Assembly: GCA_012798275.1 (NCBI GenBank)
Contig: JAAZNO010000677.1
Coordinates: forward strand, 1-5,102
Length of the DNA stretch: 5,102 nucleotides
Reading direction: 5' to 3'
Source: Chloroflexota bacterium
GTDB taxonomy: Bacteria; Chloroflexota; Anaerolineae; B4-G1; SLSP01
This document shows, in pieces, positions 1 through 4,970 of the stretch; positions within the stretch are counted from its first letter, which is position 1; the number at the start of each line of letters is the position of its first letter. Both the position numbers and the translations under genes were made by a program. Under the pieces are notes generated by a model, which did no database searches, had not been told where the DNA came from, and worked only from the letters and a program-made list of their open reading frames with translations.

Positions 1-3000
1 CGCGCTTACACGACCCATCCGTCTGCGCTGGTGGAGCGTTTATTCCAGGTGACCGTCACCCCGGTCAATGACCCGCCGACGTTCGATCCCATCCCCGACA
101 TGGTCATCAATGAGGATGCAAGCGGGCAGACTGTCGTCATCACCGGCATCAGTGGTGGAGGCGTCAATGAAGAACCTCCGTGGTTGCAGGTCCGCTCATC
201 GAACACGGCCCTGATCCCGCAGCCGCGCCTCTCCTACACGTATCCGCCGACGGGTCGGATCTACTTCACCCCCGTTCCCAACAGCTCGGGCGTGGTGACG
301 ATCACCGTCACGGCCGGCGATTCTGGCGGATTGACCTTTGTCCGCACGTTCAAGGTGGCGGTCGTTCCGACGAACGACCCGCCGACGCTGAACCCGCTGG
401 CGGATTTCGAGATGGGGCAGGGCGCCTCGCCGCAAAGCGTTGCCCTGAGCGGCATCGGCAGCGGGGCTGCCAACGAGGTGCAGACGCTGAGCGTCAGCGC
501 GCAGTCGTCGAACCCGGCGCTGCTGCCGCCCCCGGACGTCGTCTACGTCAGCCCGCAGACGACCGGGCTACTCCGCCTGACGCCGGTGGCGGGCCAGACC
601 GGCTCGGCTACGGTCTCGGTGTCCGTCTCCGACGGCGTCACGCAGACTACCCGCTCCTTCCAGGTGACGGTCTGGCCGCTCGTTGGGCCGTTCGCCTACG
701 TGGCGCTGGGCGACAAGGACTTGCTCGTGATGGATGTGGCCCAACCCGCCAGCCCACACCGCATCAGCGGGGTGGCGCTGCCAGGCGAGGCCAATGACGT
801 GGTTGTCCGTGATTCCCAGGCCTTTGTGGCCGCCGGATCGGCCGGCCTGTTGATCCTGGACATCACCGCCCCGGCTAACCCGCGCGTGCTGGGCAGCCTG
901 GATACGGACGGCTATGCGATGGGGGTGGCCGTCACCGGCACCATGGCCTACATCGCCGATGGCTATGCCGGCGTTCGGATGATCAATGTCTCGAGCCTCA
1001 CCACTCCCACTCTACACGCCACCTACAACACGCCCGGCTATGCCAGCAAGGTGGCGGCGATGGGCCGCTACATGGTCGTGGCCGACAGCGGCGGCGGCCT
1101 GCGTGTGTTGGACACCTTCGTCCTGGGCGGGCAGGCGACCGCCTGCGATATGTTCGGCAACTGTACGACGGTGACACCGGTGATCGTGGGCGCGACGTCC
1201 GCCCTCGACATGGAATCCAGCCTGAGCGTCTCGATCCTGGACGCACCGCCGGTGTTGGACAGCCTTGACCCGCTCACCATCACCGGGGAAATCGCTGCGG
1301 AGATGGCGTCACTGCGCGCGCTGACCGTGACGGTGGACAGCAGTCTGCTCTACACCGCGACCTGGGCGCAGGACGAACTCACCCGTACCCTGTGGAGCGC
1401 TGTGTGGGATCCGTCCGCGCTGGCCGATGGGGCACACGCGCTGGAAGCGTCCCTCACCGACTGGGCCGGTGACGTGGCGACCGAAACGCTGTCGGTCGTC
1501 ATTGATACGCTCGCCCCCGAGATCAGCGTCACGCCGGTGATCACCGGCGCGAATTTCCACGCGCCGGGGCTACTCGACCTGACCGGTCTCATCACCGACG
1601 CCGGTGGCATCAAGGGCCTCGAAGTTGACGTCGCCGGGGAAACGCTGCCGGGGACAGTGGCCGGGGGAGCGTGGCGCGTTGCCTGGCCACTTGCCGGACG
1701 CACGTTGTTCGACGGCGACGTGCTCACCGTCACTGCCCGTGCGCTCGACGTCGGCGGGCACACGGCGCTTGTGACCGGCACGGTGGGGGTGGATTTGCTG
1801 CCGCCCGCCCCGGTGGTCTTGACGATGACGAGCGCCGGCGCGGTGATCACCCCCGGCCTGACGCTGCGCGGCCTCACGTCCACGTTGGAACTTGCCTGGA
1901 CGGAGAGCAGCGATGGCAGCGGCCTGGCGCCCTATCGCGTCGAATGGACGGCAGCGCTGACCTCCACCCAGCGCACCGTCAGCGGGACCTACGACCTTGA
2001 CCGCACGGCGACCTTTATGCCCGCTGAAGGTGAACAAGTCTGGGCGCGCGTCGCCAGCGAGGACGTCTACGGGCAGCAGAGCTGGCAGAGCAGCGGCCCC
2101 TTCTACGTGGACAGTTCTACCACGCCTGATCACACCGTCCTTGAACCGGGTGCGCAACCCTATCGCGGGTGGATGGACAGCGGATGCTCTCGGGTCGGCG
2201 TGGATCGGCGTTTGAGTCGCCAGGCGTCGCCGGGAGCTGCCCTCAGCGCGGAACAGGCGCTCTACGCCTCGTGGGACGTGGAGGCGCTCCGCCTGGCCTG
2301 GACGGGCGCAGACTGGCGCACGGACGGCGACCTGTTTGTCTATCTCGACATACGGGACGGCGGGACGTCCACGCTCTTCAATCCCTATGCGGAGGCGACC
2401 TCGACGATCTACCTGCCGGGCGTCACTCCTACCTCGACCGTCGGCGCGATGGCGGCGGACCATCTCGTGTGGGTGCGCGACGCTGATACTGCGCTGCTGC
2501 TGGAGTGGCAGGGGGACGTCTGGAATTGGGTCATGACGCTAGACGAATCCCAGTATCGCTTCCAGCCGTCCGCGCCAGGGTACCCTGTTCCCATCACTGA
2601 CCTGCGCCTGCCGTTTGTCTTGCTCGGCATCACCGATCCGGCAAACACGGCGCTGGAGATGCTCGCGCTGGCGAGTGAGGAGAACGCGCTGCGCCTGTGG
2701 GCGACGCTGCCCGACGCCAATCCGGTCAACAGCGCTCGCGTGGCGGAAACGCGCGCCAAGGGTGAATTTGCCTTGAGCCAGTCTTACACCTGGCCGCAGC
2801 TCTCCGGCGGCGTCTGCCCCAATGGCAGCGATGGCCTCTCGGCAGCCAGCTACCCCGACACGGACGTGCAAGCACGTCTCGTGGTTGAGCCGGCCGGCAT
2901 CGTGTACAGCTACATGAATGACGCTCTCTTCGGCCTGTGGGCGACGCTGTTGCAGGGCGGGACCCCTGACATTAGCTCGCAGCTAGGCTGGTTGAGCGCT

Positions 3001-4749
3001 GACCATCCCCGCGTGGGCGCTAATCAGACCTTGACGTACACCATCACCTACCGTAACCTGGGGACGGACACGGCGCGCGGCGTGTGGGTTGAGGTGCAAG
3101 CCTACTATACGCTGCGCTTGAGTGGCGGCAGTACCCACCGGACGCTGCCGCTGGGCGACCTGGCGCCGGGCCAGGAAGGGCAAGTTTCCTTTATCGGCAC
3201 GATTGACCTGGCAGCCAGCGCCCTGCCGTGGGCAGGCGTGCTGGCCCGGGTGTACGATGAGCAACATCCACTGTCCGGTGAGCCGCTGGAACGCATCTGG
3301 GCCGACCATCAGGTAGATCGCAGCGGGCCGCAGTTCCTGGGCATCCAGGAGCCTGACTATGTCCTGCGGGCGGGAAGCAATCTCTTGCGTGGGTATGTCT
3401 ATGACGAATCGCCGGTACAGGCGGTGACCCTGGACGTGCCAGGACACAGCAGCGTCACGTGCCCGGATCCCGCGCCTTCCGATGGGGCGTGGACGTGCGC
3501 GTTGGACACGTCGGGCGCTGCCGACGGCGACATCATGCAAGTAACGTTGCGCGCCACCGATAGCTTTGGTCAGTCCGGCGCGACCGGCGTATCCCAAGCC
3601 TTTGTGGTGGACACCCTGCCGCCCACTCTGAGCCTTGACCCGGCGCTGTCGCAGGCCGCGCCGGGCAGCCTGGTCCAGGGAAACTCGGTCCGGTTGAACG
3701 GCCAGGCAGTTGACAATCACGGTCTGAGCCACGTAGAAGCGTGTGTAGATGGCGTGTGTGCATCGCTCGGTCAGCAGCTCGCGACGCCGCCGGGCCAGTA
3801 CGTGTATGACGACGTGCCCGCCGCTCCCATCAGCCTCACCGCCGCCTGTCTGGTCCGCACGTTCAACGTGACCGCAAGCTTCACCCTCGGTTCGGCGCAG
3901 GTGGGGCTGATCGCGGCACATGCTCACCGCGACGACCTGAACGTCGAACTCGAATCGCCGACGGGGGTGCGCGTCCTGCTGCTAGCCGACGACGGCGTGT
4001 CGGGCACGGGCGCGCGTCATTACAACGTGCTCTTGAATGACGCCGCTAGCAGCGCTTACAGTAGCAGCGGCGACGACGATCCGAGCGTGGCCGGCGGGCT
4101 GTTCGCCCGTCCGGCGCGTCCGACTGAACCGCTGCGTGCTCTGGTGGGACGGCCTGCGCAGGGCGAGTGGACGTTGACGGTGTGCGACACGAATCCGGCG
4201 GCGGACAACGGTGACTACCGGCGCAGCCGGTTGGTGCTCACACCACAGGCCGGGGACGCCATCCCGCGTCCAGGGGACTGGTCCTACACGCTATCCGGCG
4301 CTGATCGGGTGGATTCTGTGGAACGCGAGGTCTCGTTCTACGGGGTGGACCTGGCCGGCAACCGCTCGGCGGGCCTGACCGCGCGCTACATCCTGGATAA
4401 CGTCGCGCCGGTGCTCAAGGTCACCCATATTGTGGATATGGCGCCCTACACCACCAGCCTGACCGTGCTCACCGGAACTGTCACTGACGGCGGGGCGAGT
4501 GCGAATGTGACGGTGTTGGTGGAAAATGCGGAGGGGATGACCTATCAGGATGTGGCCGTGCTGGAGGGCGATGGATGGCATTACACTTTGCGTCCGCTGG
4601 CGCCGGGCCGCTACACGTTGTGGGTCAGCGCTTATGACGCGGCCGGGAATGTGACGAGCCGTGGGCCCTTCACGGTAGAGGTGCAAGTACCCACTCAGTA
4701 CATCGTCTATATGCCGCTTGTGACGCGCGACTATGCGCCAGGTGATTAG
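1..4749 (+). CDS. Giant multidomain surface protein, 3' part only (cadherin-like, LVIVD, Ig-like, DUF11-like and P-domain modules)
   Basis: The reading frame is open from base 1 to a TAG stop at 4747-4749, giving 1582 residues with no frameshift. The GTG at 31 is an internal valine inside a cadherin-like repeat, so the true start and any signal peptide lie upstream. Seen in order: NDPPT-bounded cadherin-like repeats, four LVIVD motifs, Ig-like modules with D-x-x-x-P junctions (DTLAP, DLLPP, DTLPP, DNVAP), an FN3-like module, a DOMON-like module, a DUF11-like module, a P-domain and a C-terminal tail YIVYMPLVTRDYAPGD. All ten cysteines can be paired within modules, which fits export to an oxidising place. 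No protease, glycosidase or transmembrane segment is visible. From family knowledge such proteins are secreted or cell-surface adhesins or ligand binders; the exact function and partner are unknown. A strong terminator follows 27 bases after the stop, so this is the last gene of its transcript. Confidence 0.93.
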   Translation, partial: RAYTTHPSALVERLFQVTVTPVNDPPTFDPIPDMVINEDASGQTVVITGISGGGVNEEPPWLQVRSSNTALIPQPRLSYTYPPTGRIYFTPVPNSSGVVTITVTAGDSGGLTFVRTFKVAVVPTNDPPTLNPLADFEMGQGASPQSVALSGIGSGAANEVQTLSVSAQSSNPALLPPPDVVYVSPQTTGLLRLTPVAGQTGSATVSVSVSDGVTQTTRSFQVTVWPLVGPFAYVALGDKDLLVMDVAQPASPHRISGVALPGEANDVVVRDSQAFVAAGSAGLLILDITAPANPRVLGSLDTDGYAMGVAVTGTMAYIADGYAGVRMINVSSLTTPTLHATYNTPGYASKVAAMGRYMVVADSGGGLRVLDTFVLGGQATACDMFGNCTTVTPVIVGATSALDMESSLSVSILDAPPVLDSLDPLTITGEIAAEMASLRALTVTVDSSLLYTATWAQDELTRTLWSAVWDPSALADGAHALEASLTDWAGDVATETLSVVIDTLAPEISVTPVITGANFHAPGLLDLTGLITDAGGIKGLEVDVAGETLPGTVAGGAWRVAWPLAGRTLFDGDVLTVTARALDVGGHTALVTGTVGVDLLPPAPVVLTMTSAGAVITPGLTLRGLTSTLELAWTESSDGSGLAPYRVEWTAALTSTQRTVSGTYDLDRTATFMPAEGEQVWARVASEDVYGQQSWQSSGPFYVDSSTTPDHTVLEPGAQPYRGWMDSGCSRVGVDRRLSRQASPGAALSAEQALYASWDVEALRLAWTGADWRTDGDLFVYLDIRDGGTSTLFNPYAEATSTIYLPGVTPTSTVGAMAADHLVWVRDADTALLLEWQGDVWNWVMTLDESQYRFQPSAPGYPVPITDLRLPFVLLGITDPANTALEMLALASEENALRLWATLPDANPVNSARVAETRAKGEFALSQSYTWPQLSGGVCPNGSDGLSAASYPDTDVQARLVVEPAGIVYSYMNDALFGLWATLLQGGTPDISSQLGWLSADHPRVGANQTLTYTITYRNLGTDTARGVWVEVQAYYTLRLSGGSTHRTLPLGDLAPGQEGQVSFIGTIDLAASALPWAGVLARVYDEQHPLSGEPLERIWADHQVDRSGPQFLGIQEPDYVLRAGSNLLRGYVYDESPVQAVTLDVPGHSSVTCPDPAPSDGAWTCALDTSGAADGDIMQVTLRATDSFGQSGATGVSQAFVVDTLPPTLSLDPALSQAAPGSLVQGNSVRLNGQAVDNHGLSHVEACVDGVCASLGQQLATPPGQYVYDDVPAAPISLTAACLVRTFNVTASFTLGSAQVGLIAAHAHRDDLNVELESPTGVRVLLLADDGVSGTGARHYNVLLNDAASSAYSSSGDDDPSVAGGLFARPARPTEPLRALVGRPAQGEWTLTVCDTNPAADNGDYRRSRLVLTPQAGDAIPRPGDWSYTLSGADRVDSVEREVSFYGVDLAGNRSAGLTARYILDNVAPVLKVTHIVDMAPYTTSLTVLTGTVTDGGASANVTVLVENAEGMTYQDVAVLEGDGWHYTLRPLAPGRYTLWVSAYDAAGNVTSRGPFTVEVQVPTQYIVYMPLVTRDYAPGD
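67..681 (+). repeat. Two bacterial cadherin-like (Ig-fold) tandem repeats, with the end of a third upstream
   Basis: The junction motif NDPPT occurs at 67-81 and again at 373-387, 306 bases (102 residues) apart. Each unit then shows the same order of elements: a short acidic or Q-rich start, V-x-x-x-G-I, a serine/asparagine strand (SSNTALIP at about 211-234, SSNPALLP at about 505-528), a T-P-V strand (FTPVPNSSG, LTPVAGQTG), then a V-x-V-x-x-x-D strand and a final F-x-V strand. Bases 1-66 hold the last strand of a preceding copy (FQVTVTPV). The pattern matches the repeated cadherin-like domains of bacterial adhesins. The first whole unit carries NEDASG after its start, a typical calcium-ligand-like spot, whereas the second has MGQGASP, so calcium binding is less certain there. 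Confidence 0.82.
685..1119 (+). repeat. LVIVD-type beta-propeller repeats (four motifs, last one cut short)
   Basis: Four motifs fall at exactly 126-base (42-residue) steps: LLVMDV at 721-738, LLILDI at 847-864, VRMINV at 973-990 and LRVLDT at 1099-1116. The first three are followed by a P-containing turn (AQPASP, TAPANP, SSLTTP) and then by a strand around G-x-A or N-D-V-V-V, each preceded by A-Y-V-A/A-F-V-A/A-Y-I-A. This is the pattern of the LVIVD repeat family, short repeats in bacterial and archaeal surface proteins thought to build a propeller. Four motifs are few for a closed ring, and the fourth lacks its proline turn, so either the propeller is incomplete or blades pair with another copy. 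Confidence 0.85.
1114..1242 (+). other. C-terminal strands of an Ig-like module without a visible N-terminal half
   Basis: Directly after the fourth LVIVD motif the protein reads TFVLGGQATACDMFGNCTTV and then a strand ending SVSILDAPP. The string A-x-A-C-D-x-x-G-N-C is the usual penultimate strand and turn of the Ig-like modules seen later in this protein (compare DLAGNR at 4348-4365 and AYDAAGN near the end). The first strands expected for such a module are missing, because the preceding residues still belong to the propeller. The two cysteines at 1144 and 1162 could form a local disulfide. Reading this as a partial domain is an inference from pattern only. Confidence 0.5.
1243..1800 (+). 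other. Two tandem bacterial Ig-like modules
   Basis: The first module runs from APPVLDSL to the junction IDTLAP at 1501-1518; the second runs from there to DLLPP at 1792-1806. Both show the order seen in bacterial Ig-like (Big) domains: an opening P-x-I/L strand, a V-x-V-D/V-x-V-A strand, a W-containing strand (LWSAVWDP at about 1390-1413; GAWRVAWPL at about 1666-1692) followed by L-x-D-G-x-x-x-L-x-x-x-A/T, and a D-x-A-G-D or D-V-G-G-H turn before the last strand. They are probably spacers or stalk modules of the surface protein. No ligand-binding residues can be recognised. Confidence 0.7.
1801..2127 (+). other. Fibronectin type III-like module
   Basis: After the DLLPP junction comes PAPVVLTMTS, then at 1897-1947 a segment beginning WTESSDGSGLAP and ending YRVEW, then a VWARVASEDVYGQQS strand and the closing FYVDSSTTP. 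The L-x-W-T-x-S-x-D-x-S-G-x-x-x-Y-x-V-x-W pattern is characteristic of FN3-like modules in bacterial extracellular proteins, where a tryptophan in strand B packs against a tyrosine in strand C. It sits between Ig-like modules and a larger beta module, consistent with a linker role. Confidence 0.6.
2128..2960 (+). other. Large beta-rich module, DOMON-like, family not recognised
   Basis: The stretch is about 278 residues and fits none of the neighbouring Ig-like modules. Its core at 2260-2349 reads LYASWDVEALRLAWTGADW and continues to DGDLFVYLD, which is the A-x-W-x-x-x-x-L-x-x-x-x-x-x-D-W-x-x-D-G-D-L-x-x-Y-x-D pattern of DOMON or glucodextranase-C-like beta sandwiches; these often bind sugars or haem. 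Further landmarks are a LVWVRDADTALLLEW strand at about 2464-2508, a LRLPF strand at about 2602-2616 and LRLWATLPDANPVNS at about 2689-2733. A cysteine lies near each end (2185 and 2815) and could close the module as a disulfide. The DOMON link is an inference from a motif, so a sugar or other ligand is only a possibility. Confidence 0.5.
2977..3312 (+). other. DUF11/CARDB-like beta module
   Basis: The segment LTYTITYRNLG at 3031-3063 followed by T-A-R-G-V-W-V-E-V and then LPLGDLAPGQEG from 3145 onwards is the classic pattern of DUF11/CARDB-type modules: L-x-Y-x-I-x-x-x-N-x-G, then a V-x-V strand, then L-G-x-L-x-P-G before a final strand. These modules occur in cell-wall and surface proteins of bacteria and archaea and are thought to be structural. 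It lies between the DOMON-like module and the next Ig-like module. Confidence 0.75.
3313..3621 (+). other. Bacterial Ig-like module with a likely disulfide
   Basis: The module opens with VDRSGPQFLGI and closes with the junction VVDTLPP at 3604-3624. It has the same W-containing strand and D-x-x-G turn as its neighbours (GAWTCALDTSG, ATDSFGQSG). Cysteines at 3460 (VTCPDP) and 3496 (WTCALD) lie on adjacent strands and could be bonded, which would stabilise the module outside the cell. It is one of several modules that appear to form the stalk. Confidence 0.65.
3622..4407 (+). other. Ig-like module split by an inserted P-domain
   Basis: The Ig-like module begins after VVDTLPP with LSLDPALSQ and runs to the strand VEACVDGVCASLG (3733-3771), which is where its neighbours would go on to their W-containing strand. 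Instead a P-domain follows. The expected strand then resumes at 4273-4293 as GDWSYTL, with the DLAGNR turn at 4348-4365 and the junction DNVAP at 4396-4410. Comparison with the module before it (GAWTCALDTSG to VVDTLPP) supports one Ig domain in two halves. Cysteines at 3742 and 3757 could form a local disulfide in the first half. Confidence 0.65.
3790..4245 (+). other. Proprotein-convertase P-domain (P_proprotein-like)
   Basis: Diagnostic elements are HAHRDDLNVELESPTG at 3919-3966, the H-x-x-x-x-D-L-x-x-x-L-x-S-P-x-G core of P-domains, followed by V-x-L-L and, after a loop rich in serine and aspartate, GRPAQGEWTLTVCDTNPAAD, the G-x-W-x-L-x-V-x-D strand, with an N-G-x-Y turn before the last strand. 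Length is about 150 residues, normal for the family. P-domains classically stabilise subtilisin-type proteases, but no protease is seen here, so this is a stand-alone structural or binding copy, as is common in bacterial surface proteins. Cysteines at 3847 and 4183, one near each end, could pair. Confidence 0.85.
4408..4692 (+). other. Last bacterial Ig-like module
   Basis: It begins at the proline of DNVAP and reads PVLKVTHIVD, has LTGTVTDGG and VTVLVENAEG strands, the W-containing strand DGWHYTLRPLAPGRYTL and the turn AYDAAGNVTS. It ends with FTVEVQVP, immediately before the C-terminal tail. Strand order and spacing match the earlier modules of the same protein. There are no cysteines in this copy. 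Confidence 0.72.
4693..4746 (+). other. C-terminal tail with Y-x-Y-x-P-L-V-x-R motif
   Basis: The protein ends TQYIVYMPLVTRDYAPGD. No LPXTG motif, hydrophobic anchor helix, PEP-CTERM or type IX sorting domain is visible. I recall very similar short ends (Y-L-P-L-V-x-R or close variants) on many large secreted proteins of Chloroflexi, directly after an Ig-like or similar module, which suggests a shared sorting or attachment tag. I know of no experimental assignment of function. The phylum link is recollection, not a search result. Confidence 0.5.
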
Positions 4750-4776
4750 CCGCTCTCGCCGTTGAGGTGAAAAGAC

Positions 4777-4825
4777 ACTGCGTGCCCTCTCAAAACTAGA
4801 GCTGGGCACGCAGTAGTTTTATTTC
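4777..4825 (+). terminator. Intrinsic terminator of the surface-protein gene
   Basis: A perfect 11-bp stem pairs 4777-4787 (actgcgtgccc) with 4804-4814 (gggcacgcagt). Inside it a short extension ctc/gag (4789-4791 with 4799-4801) leaves a 7-base loop. The T-rich tail agttttattt follows at 4815-4824. It lies 27 bases after the TAG stop. On the opposite strand the stem is followed by tgtcttttc, so it may also work weakly in reverse, though no minus-strand gene is seen in the window to need it. Confidence 0.9.
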
Positions 4826-4837
4826 CATTCGTGTGTG

Positions 4838-4853
4838 TTGGGTGTTTACCCAA
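4838..4853. promoter_or_regulatory. Perfect palindrome over the -35 element (possible operator)
   Basis: TTGGGT (4838-4843) and ACCCAA (4848-4853) are exact reverse complements separated by GTTT. The palindrome covers the proposed -35 hexamer, the usual place for a repressor site. The half-site TTGGGT recurs at 4903-4908 in the leader. The regulator is unknown, and a 6-bp palindrome can arise by chance, so this is a candidate only. Confidence 0.4.
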
Positions 4854-4874
4854 ATCGCCGAATTCGTGTACAAT
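4845..4874 (+). promoter_or_regulatory. Sigma-70-like promoter for the downstream decarboxylase gene
   Basis: The -10 candidate TACAAT is at 4869-4874 (five of six to TATAAT) and the -35 candidate TTTACC at 4845-4850 (four of six to TTGACA), with an 18-bp spacer. Transcription would begin near 4881, giving a leader of about 90 nt. The site lies just after the terminator of the preceding gene, where a promoter for the next gene is needed. Consensus rules come from well-studied bacteria and may not hold exactly in this host. Confidence 0.6.
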
Positions 4875-4897
4875 GGCCCTGGCGCGCGGATGGGGGT

Positions 4898-4915
4898 CAG
4901 CGTTGGGTCACGCTG
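4898..4915 (+). promoter_or_regulatory. Small hairpin in the 5' leader
   Basis: CAGCGT (4898-4903) pairs perfectly with ACGCTG (4910-4915) around the loop TGGGTC. It would lie about 17 nt from the predicted 5' end of the transcript and 55 nt before the start codon, so it does not cover the ribosome binding site. It could protect the 5' end or be incidental. I do not recognise a known riboswitch in this leader. Confidence 0.35.
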
Positions 4916-4960
4916 CCTCATCTGCGACGGGGTGTACGATTGGTCACAGGGCTGATTTAC

Positions 4961-4966
4961 GGGGAG
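4961..4966 (+). promoter_or_regulatory. Ribosome binding site deciding the start at 4971
   Basis: GGGGAG lies four bases before ATG 4971, a slightly short but usable spacing. An in-frame TGA at 4968-4970 directly precedes the ATG, so no earlier start is possible in this frame. Confidence 0.75.
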
Positions 4967-4970
4967 TTGA

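Noticed and set aside
31..33. GTG as the start codon of the large gene
   Set aside because: The same frame is open to base 1, and residues before the GTG continue the last strand of a cadherin-like repeat, so the gene begins outside the window.
67..387. The NDPPT-coding repeats considered as a mobile element or CRISPR-like array
   Set aside because: The similarity is at protein level with only about 15 bases alike at the junction, and the units are coding modules of 102 residues, so this is domain duplication.
180..797. A 205-codon plus-strand frame overlapping the cadherin-like and propeller repeats
   Set aside because: It is in a different frame from the well-supported domains, is rich in arginine and proline, and has no recognisable motif; treated as a shadow frame.
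2983..3927. A 314-codon open frame on the minus strand, along with other long minus-strand frames such as 1570-2463
   Set aside because: They lie opposite a continuous, domain-rich plus-strand gene. Their translations are rich in arginine, alanine and histidine with no recognisable domain, as expected of shadow frames in GC-rich coding DNA.
4777..4820. A pseudoknot in the terminator: loop aaaacta (4792-4798) is complementary to the tail tagtttt (4814-4820)
   Set aside because: With an outer stem of at least 10 bp and no bases between it and the second pairing strand, the connecting loop cannot span the stem. An ordinary terminator explains the sequence better.
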